Part shown: piece after piece, positions 54,707 to 64,000 of the stretch
Layout: every line of letters begins with the position of its first letter
Position numbering within the stretch: the stretch's first letter is position 1
DNA from: Pisolithus tinctorius
Lineage: Eukaryota; Basidiomycota; Agaricomycetes; Boletales; Pisolithaceae
DNA length: 64,000 nt
Direction: 5' to 3'
Assembly (NCBI GenBank): GCA_024663395.1
Contig: JANFAH010000023.1
Span: 868,001 to 932,000, forward strand
Program-made: the position numbers and the translations under genes
Notes under the pieces: generated by a model
Seen by the model: the letters and a program-made list of their open reading frames with translations, nothing else
Database searches by the model: none
What the model was told of the DNA's origin: nothing

Positions 54707-55705
54707 ATGACCTCATCACAAATTTTCAACATAAATTTGCCAACCGCCCCTTCTCACAGCAACACACGCAATGCCCCCCCCCCCCCCCCCCCCCCCCATC
54801 AACTGACATCTGAGTTCCCTCTCTTTGGCAATGCTGATCTCTTACAACTGGTACTTGAGTATTGTGATGTAAAAGACCTGCTGGCCCTCGCATCAACATC
54901 CACCATGAATGCCAAGCATGTCAGATACTACCTAAACCACTGCCTCCATGTAATCTGCAGCCCATTCTTCCCTTGCCCAATGCAACTCTTCGACATTCTC
55001 TCTGCATGCGACACTGTCGTGTCAGGATCCACTGCCCTTCGGATGTTACTACCTGCCAACTCGTGCAATTGGTCATCTTCTGACCTGGACATATATGTCC
55101 CATATAACAGCCAACCACAACTCTACAACCTTCTATGCAAACATCAGTATAACATTGTACACAAAGGCCGTACCAACCACAATGACTACTCCCCTTCCAC
55201 CATCTTCACTGTCACCACCTTCAGAAACGGGCAGAGACATATCGACATCATAGTGTCGAAAACATCTTCTGCCCTCTCTCCCATCTTTCAGTTCCACTCT
55301 ACTGCCATCATGAATTTCTTCATGGCCGACTCCCTGTTCTGTGTGTACCCTAGCCTCACCCTCCATCACTGCGCACTAATCAATACTGCTAGCCTCTGCA
55401 GCTGCACCTTCACCCCCAGCCACATGCTAGCCCTCTTCAAATACAAATCACACGGGTTCCATTTCATTCCCTGCGAAGAAACCCTCCATGCACCCTTCGT
55501 TTGCAGAAGTCGAGTAAGATCTCTAAATGACAATGGCTGGCTATCAATTGACTTCGCAACTATTCCCCATCGCAGCACTCTGCCCGTCACCATGTTCTAC
55601 TGCTTGGGTATCGTAGACACTGTCTGGACACTCGGTGGGCATGTCTGTGGCTCCATCTCATTATGTGTCCCACCTATCCTTCACATCATCAACGACAACT
55701 CATAA
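54707..55705 (+). CDS. F-box-like plus nucleotidyltransferase-fold-like hypothetical protein
   Basis: 332 codons, open throughout. The N-terminus has a Pro run from a 24-base C tract (54774-54797), then an F-box-like helix pair (FPLFGNADLLQLVLEYCDVK; DLLALASTSTMNAKHVRYYL). Next is VVSGSTALRMLLPANSCNWS followed by SSDLDIYVPYNSQ: a G-S...D-x-D layout typical of the nucleotidyltransferase fold. FRNGQRHIDIIVSKTSSALS supplies a later strand with Asp. Agaricomycete genomes hold many such hypothetical proteins (memory). Enzymatic activity is not shown; the family may be degenerate. A change in the C tract length not divisible by three would shift the frame, so assembly error there is a concern. Confidence 0.6.
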   Translation: MTSSQIFNINLPTAPSHSNTRNAPPPPPPPHQLTSEFPLFGNADLLQLVLEYCDVKDLLALASTSTMNAKHVRYYLNHCLHVICSPFFPCPMQLFDILSACDTVVSGSTALRMLLPANSCNWSSSDLDIYVPYNSQPQLYNLLCKHQYNIVHKGRTNHNDYSPSTIFTVTTFRNGQRHIDIIVSKTSSALSPIFQFHSTAIMNFFMADSLFCVYPSLTLHHCALINTASLCSCTFTPSHMLALFKYKSHGFHFIPCEETLHAPFVCRSRVRSLNDNGWLSIDFATIPHRSTLPVTMFYCLGIVDTVWTLGGHVCGSISLCVPPILHIINDNS

Positions 55706-55830
55706 GCCATTTTCAGTGTATCCATCTAATGACCTCTCACCCCTTCCCCCAGCTACGAAATCTACCACCCAACATAATCTTCCTCACAGACAATCTCCAC
55801 CAAAAATTTGTATAACTCCGTACTAATGGG

Positions 55831-55960
55831 ACATATTTTCTGTAGAATCTGGACTAATGCAACAAATCTTCTGTAGACACGTTTTCTGTAGAATCTGGAC
55901 TGATGCAACAAGTCGTAGACATGTTTTCTGTAGAATCAGTACTGAAGGGACATGTTTTCT
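55831..55960 (+). repeat. Three imperfect ~44-bp tandem units before a TATA box
   Basis: ATGTTTTCTGTAGAATCTGG-like units begin at about 55831, 55877 and 55919 and end just before the TATATAAATA at 55964. Confidence 0.7.
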
Positions 55961-55963
55961 CGG

Positions 55964-55973
55964 TATATAAATA
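55964..55973 (+). promoter_or_regulatory. TATA box downstream of the tandem units
   Basis: TATATAAATA followed by a GC-rich 35-bp stretch. It looks like a strong core promoter, but no gene starts within 1 kb downstream. It may be an LTR remnant at the edge of the transposon island. Confidence 0.45.
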
Positions 55974-56330
55974 TTCCGGGCCGCCTGCGTCCAGGGGCGC
56001 CCGGAGGGCTAATATTATTCTATGTAAGTTTTAGCATCCCATCTTTATCTTCCCTCCAAAAATTACTTCTGAAAGGGGTGCTACAGTATGTCGACTTGCG
56101 CTCTTCAGCGTGCGAACCCTCGTAGCCTTATCTTCCTGTCCGCCCGTGCTCAATGGTGCTAGGACGGCCTTCTGAATTCGCATACCAACTTCCAGCAATG
56201 TGGTCGTTCGAATGCCCTTCTCTGGTTCTCTATTATTTGGACTGACCGATGTGTGTGGATTCGCGAATTGCTATGCCATCTTGCTGGTCACTCGTTCACG
56301 TATCGCTGACGGAAACGAATAGTTTACTTC

Positions 56331-56781
56331 GACCTATCTGGTAAGGCCAGTCCCGTGAACCATGATGTCACTTTTGCTTTGGATCGTCAACGGACGCACA
56401 AGCCTGACGTTGTATGCCTCTCGCTCACTGACTTGATGGTCGACGACTGGCAGCGACGGCAGCTTCACGTTCCCACAACTGGGCTTGCAGTAAACGGGAA
56501 CTTTCGTCGATGGGATTTCGGTCGTGCGGTACAGTTGCACGTCGTTGCCAGTTGTTCCCACCAAGGAGATCCTGGTTGTGGTATCTTACAGGTGAATAAT
56601 CATCCAGCGGGGACATTATTTCTTTGATTGTCGGTTTTTAGTGAAAAAGAAACAGGAGCTGTTAACGCGAAGAGTAACCGTTCCAGGCCGTTACGTCCCT
56701 TTGCTTGGGAACTTGCAGCGAGCGATGTTCGGTCGCCCTAATGCCTCGACAACGTATGTAGGTTTCATGGAACAAGTACAT
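56331..56781 (+). repeat. Duplicated segment, copy A
   Basis: It shares an ordered series of near-identical blocks with 60047-60432: CGACCTATC, CGTGAACCA, CTCACTGACTTGATGGTC, TGTTCCCACCAAGGAGATC, AAGAAACAG, CCATTCCAGGCC-like and GGTTTCRTGGAAC. Same orientation; identity is roughly two thirds by eye. An open frame (56355-56627) spans it; VNHDVTFA and LTDLMV are kept in the other copy as VNHEVTFA and LTDLMV. Confidence 0.75.
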
Positions 56782-57671
56782 TAACACAGCTAGCAGGCTG
56801 TCCGACAAGACCGCCAGCTGCTTGGCCACCCGTGGATGGGGTTCATGGCATCCATTTCCTGTTGGGCTCCGTTGACTTGGCTGCCAATACTAGTGTCAGC
56901 TGTTTCCGTCGCGGGAGGTTCTTGTGGATCTGGACCGACTGGTGGAAACTGAAGAAGCGTCCCACCGTTGAAACAGTGGGAATGAGCCTCACACAATGAG
57001 CTGAGCTCGAGGCAAGCAGTAGAATAATCTGTACATCCGTGTGGGTCCTACCTCCTGTTAGCCGACGTTCCGGCGATCGAAACAAAGGGGTGAAGGACTG
57101 TCTCCGTGGAGGTCCATCCATTCCATCGTGTGTAAGGTATAATATGCGTGCTGAGGGAAGTTAGGCGTCGAGCCATGCCTTTAGGAGCTAAAGAAACGGT
57201 GTTTCTTCGACTGCTTGTGGGCCACCGACAGATCCGTGTTTCGTGCGAGGTTTGTAGGGTCAGATTCGAGTTTGGGGATGCAAATCACACTCGGGCGTTG
57301 AAGTTAAGTGCAATACGTTGCTGGAGCAAGCGCCGGATGCTCGCAGTCTCACTGTCGAATGCTTGTGACAAGAAATTTGGTGGGAGTACTCGGCTCGTGT
57401 ATCTCACATATCAGTGACAACTTCCAGACTTGGAGCTTCAAGTTGGCCACTGCTTTGGCAGTGCACCAAATTGACGCTGGAGCATAGAATACTTTAGTGG
57501 ACTGTAGCTCTTCGAAGGCAAGAACTTCGTTTCGCTGTGACTGCAAGCACTTGAGTCAGAGTGTTCGACGTCAGCCCAGCTATCGACCAGACAACCACGA
57601 GGATCGAGTTTGACAGCTTTGATTATCTGATTTCTTGGCTTGCTGTCCGAGTTCGTTCTCTTCCCCCGACG
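56782..57671. other. Intergenic, host-like composition
   Basis: CpG-containing sequence with no convincing gene; the short frames show no motif. It includes the upstream region of the kinase gene. Confidence 0.5.
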
Positions 57672-59042
57672 ATGTCAACGGACGCGGTATCAACCTCGTC
57701 GCCACATGCACATATTACTATCCATCGATCCCACACCCTTCCACCGACAGCGCCGCTCTCCTCACAGGTCGGTGGACATGCAGGAGTACAAACAACAGAG
57801 GATGGCTCGTTACTCCTCAAACCAGCCCTCTCTAGAGAACTGGCATTCTACCAGCTCGTTCGTGATGGCATATCGTCAGACATCGGCGGCCCGACCGCGG
57901 CTGCGTCAGGATTGAAACCGCTATTGCCATGGATTCCAAAATTCCTAGGAGTGCTGTCGATCGGAAACCACCTCGTAGACGTCTCACCGGAAACGATGGC
58001 GACGCATGGTCTGCCCGCTGTCCCACCAGCCAACGGAACAACGACCACGATCGTCCTGGAGAATCTCACATATGGGTTCCACAAACCATGCATTCTCGAT
58101 GTCAAGTTGGGGACCATACTCTACGATGAAGATGCTCCTCCCGAAAAGAAGGAGCGTATGATTCGTACTGCTGCGAACACGACCAGTCTCAGTACTGGCG
58201 TACGTCTTACGGGCTTCCAGGTACAACTCCCTGTTTCTGTCTGTGTTTGTATTGAGGAACTTGTATAGGTATATGCAAACGACCACCCTGATCCCGTACT
58301 TACACCCAAGAAATACGGGAAAACGATCAAGCCAGAACATCTACCAGACGGGATCGCGCGGTTCTTTCCCTTTCGCGACCCAGCTTCTTCCACCACTGCG
58401 CCTCCCTCCTTCCCATCGTCAAACAATGACATAACCACACCTGACAACATCCAACCGGGCTTACCTCTACCGTCCCTGTTTGTTCTACTCACACACCTGC
58501 TCGAGGCACTTGAACGTCTCCGCGCAGCACTTGCCGAAGCGGAAGTACGCATCGTAGGCGGGAGCATCCTCATCATATATGAAGGCGACTGGGCACGTGC
58601 AGAAAAGGCTGTGCGGACACTAGAAGGCAATTCCGATCTGAACAGCAAGCCTACTGCTGCGGGCGAAGGTTTGGGTAGGAACGAGGAAGGGTCCTTGGAC
58701 GAAGAAGACGAGGACGAAGAGGAGACGATCACGGTCGAAGTTGACGAAAGCGGTCACCTCATGCTGGACGACGTTGTCGCAACAAGTCCTGTTGTTGAGT
58801 CTTTCGAAGAAAACGACGACGACGACGAATGTGAAGACGAGGATGAAGAGGATGACCCTCGCCTGTTCAGACTCTCCTTAATCGACTTTGCGCACACACG
58901 ACTCGTGCCTGGACAAGGACCTGACACGGGCGTGCTGCTCGGTATAGACACGCTCATCCGACTTATTCGCGAGCGACGTGACGTTGTTCAGCCGTTGATC
59001 AATGAAGGTGTAGACGCTAAAAGCATTCGTGGTCACACGTAG
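57672..59042 (+). CDS. Inositol polyphosphate multikinase (IPK family)
   Basis: Two exons, 57672-58220 and 58269-59042, with a 48-nt GT-AG intron in phase 0, encode 440 residues. IPK-family kinases phosphorylate inositol phosphates; the fungal Arg82/Ipk2 type makes IP4/IP5 from IP3 and acts in nucleus and cytoplasm. Motifs: an N-terminal QVGGHAG...DGSLLLKPALSRELAFY block, the catalytic PxxxDxKxG as PCILDVKLG (residues 139-147), TGVRLTGFQ-VY at the splice, GGSILIIYEGD (280-290, the SSLL-type motif) and SLIDFAHTR (386-394, the metal-binding IDF motif). Between the last two is an acidic Glu/Asp-rich insert of about 85 residues. The start was chosen at MSTDAVSTSS because conserved sequence begins soon after; an upstream in-frame Met exists at 57561. 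Length is normal for a fungal multikinase. Confidence 0.93.
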
Positions 59043-60046
59043 ATGCGATATACTGTGCCATGGTAAACGTGTCCGGCGGATGCGATACGCACTTGGCCTG
59101 TACCTTATACTTCGTGGAAGGGTCCACTCCAAAGAAGCGGAGCGTTAGCCATTACGTCGGCAAAGATACCAATTAGACCAACGTACGGCGATGCATGTAC
59201 ATACTTCAAACCAATACACCGCAACACTAGAAGCCCGGAATATACAATGGGTCAGCATGGAACTGTCCCTGGTGGCCAGTCCTGGCACTATCGTCTACTC
59301 TACTACTGGACTAGTAAGTCTATCTAATTTACAGGCTCCGACACGAGATAATACCTTGATCCACGCCCGTATATCCTAAAAAATTCCAATAGCTTTGCCA
59401 ACATCCGCACTTCCACAAGGCGTTCCCGCGCCCGCAACACGTCCCATCCCCACACCAACAATGTACAGGACTGAGCCCTCCCTCCGCACCACGCGAATCA
59501 CTGACATTCCCTCCCTCGCCTTCGCGGTAGCCTTTACGATTGCTTCTGTTCATGCACATGCTTCGCAGAGGTTCGGAGCACGTAGTACGAGGGTCTCCCC
59601 GCCTCGAGAGTAGGCACGGTAGATGCGTTCTAGGCATCGTCGGAGTGAGCACGGTTTCATGCAGTGTGGAGTTCGAATTTGTGAACGGGGAGAGCTTAGG
59701 CGCGATGTCCTTCACAACAAGTTGGAGATCTCTCATGTATACATATGCAGATGAGTTCAGATGTTGTTCCCTGTGATTTCCTTTCTACCGCTGGTACCCC
59801 TTCGAACACAGTCCGGTCGACTAGGCTCGCCTTGTGTCATCGCAAATGTCGGACTACTCTCGCGTGTCGTCGAGTTTTGTGGTTCTCCCGGGACAGGATG
59901 CCGAGGTACGCATGAATAGGACCATGTGTGTAATTGGAATCTTGCGTTTGTCCGGCGTACTAGAGCGCGTACAACTTGTAGCCCATCGATGACGCCGAGG
60001 ACGCGGACGGGCCCGAGTTCGCCAGGGACAGCGAGGATGACTAGCT
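59043..60046. other. Intergenic, no convincing gene
   Basis: Several overlapping short frames on both strands (for example 59329-59736 minus) lack motifs and disagree with each other. I call no gene. It probably holds the 3' end of the kinase transcript. Confidence 0.45.
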
Positions 60047-60432
60047 CGACCTATCCTGCTAAGGGCTGTCTCGTGAACCACGAAGTCACCTTTGCTGGGG
60101 ATGTTGGATCCGTCCAGCTCACTGACTTGATGGTCAATGCCCGGTGACGCGGCGGCGGCTTTACGTTCTCATAACCGGTTTTGGTCGTTCGATGCTCCTG
60201 TAGGTTATTGCTGGTGTTCCCACCAAGGAGATCTAGGTGGGGATATAGGAGGATAATTATCCAGCAGGGATTTTACACGGCGATTGTAGGTTTGCGGTGA
60301 GAAAGAAACAGAAGACGTAAACGCTAAGAGTAGCCATTCCAGGCCCTCCATAACCTTTCGCTGGGGAGCAAGTTGTAGCGAGTGATGTTTGGTCACCTTG
60401 ATGCTTCCAGAATATAGGTTTCGTGGAACAGA
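60047..60432 (+). repeat. Duplicated segment, copy B
   Basis: Shorter partner of 56331-56781, in direct orientation, on the other side of the kinase gene. The longest shared block is GTTCCCACCAAGGAGATC. Confidence 0.75.
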
Positions 60433-60855
60433 TGCATAAGCGCGTACGCCACTTGTCCCATGATCATAGTTACCAAGACTTGACGCTATTGTGCACAGCG
60501 GTTGATCTTCACGTCGATCCTTCATTCATACACGGACAGCCGTACACTGCATCAAATCACGGGTTTAACGAAGAGGAGATACATAGGTCATATGTACTAA
60601 CTACGAGAAGAATAATATGTACTGCCAACATGTGTAGTTTACTGCAGCTAGCTGCATCACATCTTCTGCCTTGGATACATGCCCAGGTGCGGGTCATCTG
60701 CGAAGACACGACGAATGATGAGAGCCTCGTACAACATATGCTGTTGAAATAGCGTGTATGTATGATACATGTTGCACACCCCGTTAAATGACACTAAAAT
60801 CTAATGATCCCGAAAGCAAAAAAAAGAAGAAAAACATAAAAGAAGGGTCTGAAAC
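60433..60855. other. Intergenic, downstream of the transporter
   Basis: One open frame (60423-60752, plus) without motifs. AT-rich near 60800-60840, consistent with a transcript end of the minus-strand transporter. Confidence 0.4.
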
Positions 60856-63800
60856 TCAACCAAATGTTTGTCCAGTAGCGAGCTGTCGAACGGGTATTCC
60901 TCGACCGTCGGCGCTGTGCCTGAACACCTATCGCAAATGACCTGTCAGTATACTCACTCTCCTAGTGGGAGGATGAAGACACGTAAACTTACCGTGTTCC
61001 CCCACCATTGCTGCAGACTCACTCCGATCTGTGAAATATGTAGGTCTATCAAGTGATCGTTCAAAAGGCGGGCCAGAAAGAGGCAACTCACTGTTCCGCT
61101 CACGGGGTATTGTAGTCTATAAAAGTGTGCCCAGAAGTAAAACATGTAGCCAAGGTAAACGAGGGAAGTGGATGGAACCACGTACGTGAAAAATACCACC
61201 AGTACTGACACAGCTAGACCCGAGTCGAGAGCGGCTGATAGCACGTCTGTGATACATTTAGTTCGGCGTAACGGGACAGAAAGAATAGAGGAAAGCTCAC
61301 AGTTGTACTTGGCCCACCAAGGGAAATTATGTCTGATAGACGGTAAGCTACGTGGACGCCAATGCTAAAAACCACTGGAACTCCCACCTTCGAATGACAT
61401 TTTGGAATATGTAGCTGACCAACCTACACCCAGCGGTTGGCGTGCGTGAATACCAAGGAACAACTGGTCACTTACGCCCAAGGTACGAAATTAAGCGCGG
61501 TCGCTGGGGGTATAAGGGAGGTTCCGTTGAAAAATACTGGGCTATTGAATTGGTTGTTAGTTCGGAGGGACCTATCGACCGGTATTATTGTTGCGCGAGA
61601 TCTTACAAACTGGCAGGTCGTCAGTCCGCTGTCGATGCCAATTAAGGGTGCAAACACGTACTTAACGTATCGTAGAAAACTATTTGGCCACTTTTTCATC
61701 AAGAGCAAAGGTATAGCGGGTGCGATAGCACCGATGACGAAGAAATAGAGTAGGGCTGGAAAGCGGTCAGTGCATCGCATCGTATGGGAGAAACAAGTTA
61801 CAACTGGGAAGGCAAATCAGCGCTACCACTAACAACAAAGTCTCGACAATATTTACGCACTGATAGCGACGTCCACTGGAAAACTGAAGTGCGGGACCCA
61901 CGACACCTGTGACCAAGAGCAGTTAAGCATACGATATATGATCCACATTTATACTCGTGTGCACGAACCCCATATGATAGAAGCCGTTCCGAATACTTGA
62001 GTGTACGGACAAGTGAACCTAGAGTGCAGTTGAGAGGTATGTATATTCACAGTGATTTTTCTCTCTTACCCGTCCTTTTGGGTTACCGAACACATGTCAC
62101 TTGACATGGGATGCGTTAATACCAGCGCATCCGTGGGTATAGGTACGTCTGGTAGAACCGTACTTACGGTATATTGCTAAACATCCATGATTGAACGCCT
62201 AATTGTGTGGTTGCAGCGACCATAGCAGCCACTACCTATACCCAAACATGAAACACCCCATCAAAAAGTACAATCTCGGGTTAGACGACTTACCTGACAC
62301 CAGAACATTTTACGCGGAGGAATTTTCATATAATGGCCAAGCTTGAAGTCCGATGCAAAAGTCAGCGCTTGTGTCATTGTCTGCGTGGCGAACGGTGTCT
62401 GATCAGCAAGGAGATGATCACTTCGAGAGCCTACTACATACGATATATCCCCACGTCTTGAACATCATCATTGCGATTGGTCGACCTGGTAGTGCGTATC
62501 TGGAATCATGAGTGAGTGGCTTGCCCTGTTAGGAGATTATCACCACTGCTTTACCCTACGATTAGCTCCGTAATAACACTAAGGAGTGATAAGTGCCCTG
62601 GCAAAGAACTCAAATGAACTACCCACTTAAGACCAACTTGCTGGTTCGTTATCGCCTGTATCATCCCGCAAGGTATGACATAGGTAAACGCTGCGATGGA
62701 GCACTTGAATTAGAGACGCAAACAAATATAAATCCTGTTTGGCATACTTACCGATGAGCAGCGCTACCACGAACGCCCACACAGGTAAATGCGTCGGCCA
62801 CAACTCGAAGCTGATAACTCCCAAGGCAAACATCACCACGAACAAGATAAGATACCACCAATCCGGAACTTAGGGGAGGAAGGGGTGAAACATGCCGATG
62901 ATTAGGGTCAAATACATTTCAAATACGGGGGTGTGCAGTGTCGTCAATATTCCCTACCTTGCGGGTACAGACTCATAAGACGAGCGTGGATATCGGGTTG
63001 TTCCGCCAGTGATCGCCGAGCTTGCATCATGATTTGTTTCCGAAAATACAAGAATGTGTGGGTCAAGGTTGCTAGTCAAAGTCAATTTTAGCATTTCCAG
63101 AAGAAGGATTTCATTACACACCCGTAATTGTTGCAAAGGCTAAGCTGATAGACAATTAGCGGGTCGACGACCTCATGTTGCTCGTACATACGTACCCATA
63201 AGACATGGCAAAACAGGTCCTTCAGTCGCTTTAGCACCGAGGGAAGAGTTGAAAAGCTATAAACTCATACGACATGAAAAGCGGGCTGTACGCGTCGTAA
63301 GCCGCCTCGTCGAAGATGATCTGGTTCGTCAATACTCGGGTGACATTGTACGGCTGTCCCAAGTTATCGTATACCAGTCGCGACTGTATTCTACCAGCCC
63401 AGTCAGCCAGGCCGGGAACAGGGAAGCAATAGAGATTCATTACTCACGGCATATAAAGTGAATCCCACGTGTTCGTGAACTAATAGACAGCATGAGCTCG
63501 AACGTCTGACTTAACAGCTGTGAATAAGTACGAACGTATAGTATGGGGGTCGCGATCCCTACCACAGCGTGGGTAAGAGGGTAAGATATTCAGGGGAATG
63601 AATGCCCCACGCACAGTAGAAGATAACAAAACCCATCAAAACATTTGCTGCTGCCCACCCTGACCAAATCAGTGAGTTCACCAAACAGAAAACACTTGCG
63701 TGCAAACGAGCATACATGGTGTGGCCAGAGGTGACCCAATGTACCTGTCGAAGATTCTGATGGGTACAGGCGGCAGAGGGACCAGATAAACACGCACGCG

Positions 63801-64000
63801 ATCTGGGCCCAGTCGAAGGTAACAATAGACATTCCCTTGTTCTGGCGTCAGGAGCCGGAACTGCGTAGCCTGGACAATAGGTGTCACGTACCATACCATG
63901 CACGTAGCTTATCGCCCGTGAGATCAGACAAAGAGGTTGGAATTCTTCGAGGAGACCTACCCGAACAGTTGGGCAATCACTACCAAGATGCATGGTATCA
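60856..64000 (-). CDS. Oligopeptide transporter, OPT family, C-terminal part (starts beyond window)
   Basis: A proton-coupled plasma-membrane importer of small peptides (family role). The minus strand carries many short exons separated by 50-65-nt introns. In order of translation: [47 protein letters not shown] then [35 protein letters not shown] then [218 protein letters not shown] and a last exon 60927-60856 ending in TGA. Checked exons include 61028-60993, 61116-61092, 61246-61186, 61332-61301, 61423-61388 and 61541-61476. The join between about 61870 and 61756 did not close in frame for me. Several segments are hydrophobic membrane helices. Confidence 0.9.

Noticed and set aside
59329..59736. 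135-codon minus-strand ORF as a host gene
   Set aside because: Other frames in the same interval are equally open, and no conserved motif or splice-consistent extension was found.
60423..60752. 109-codon plus-strand ORF
   Set aside because: No motif; overlaps the end of duplicated segment B; composition does not distinguish it from intergenic sequence.

Overview
This window looks like a basidiomycete (Agaricomycetes-type) nuclear chromosome. Introns are 48-63 nt with GT-AG borders and CTAAC-like branch sites. Most of the sequence is nested retrotransposons and DNA transposons of the kinds that fill mushroom-forming fungal genomes. Recognisable single-copy host genes lie only at the edges: the 3' half of a GH27 alpha-galactosidase (55-1008, +), an inositol polyphosphate multikinase (57672-59042, +) and the 3' part of an OPT-family oligopeptide transporter (60856-64000, -). 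Between them is about 55 kb of transposon island. Much of it is visibly poor in CpG, and its reading frames are broken mainly by TGA codons that look like former CGA codons.

The island can be read as stacks of insertions, most of them dated by target-site duplications (TSDs). Stack 1 (5581-28857): a minus-strand solo LTR (family R) was split by a Tad-like LINE (5958-27902, 14-bp TSD and A-tail). The LINE then received two plus-strand R solo LTRs (6264-8126 and 25241-27107) and a Ty3/gypsy chromovirus, G1 (8790-20424, TSD GATCC). G1 was itself hit at a TA by a 4.1-kb Tc1/mariner-type element with 555-bp inverted repeats (12283-16404). Stack 2 (29872-42180): a second gypsy family (B) carries a foldback Tc1-like element A (30715-42004) in its integrase. 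Inside A is chromovirus G2 (32450-41996, -). Inside G2 is foldback B (36205-38116), and inside B is a 338-bp foldback MITE (36601-36938). Stack 3: a gene fragment is cut by chromovirus G3 (42846-48515, -), whose 5' end is lost at a GAG-only LTR retrotransposon (48516-52631, -). A short block of Agaricomycete lineage genes (52632-55705) and then host sequence follow.

Three features stand out as possible new biology. (1) All three chromovirus copies carry an extra spliced gene antisense to gag-pol, between pol and the 3' LTR. It encodes a charged coiled-coil segment followed by a Cys-rich, zinc-cluster-like motif. (2) The same copies share a textbook -1 ribosomal frameshift signal at the gag stop: A AAA AAA, TAG, then an 11-bp stem. 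In the oldest copy the stem survives through G.U pairs. (3) The long-TIR Tc1 element carries two genes pointing at each other: a DD34E transposase broken by three TGA codons, and an intact four-exon gene ending in a SAM-like domain. A GAG-only LTR element with a ~156-bp degenerate tandem array is a further unusual component.

Limits: everything was read by eye. Splice sites, homology calls and domain names rest on motif recognition without database searches. CpG statements are visual impressions, not counts.
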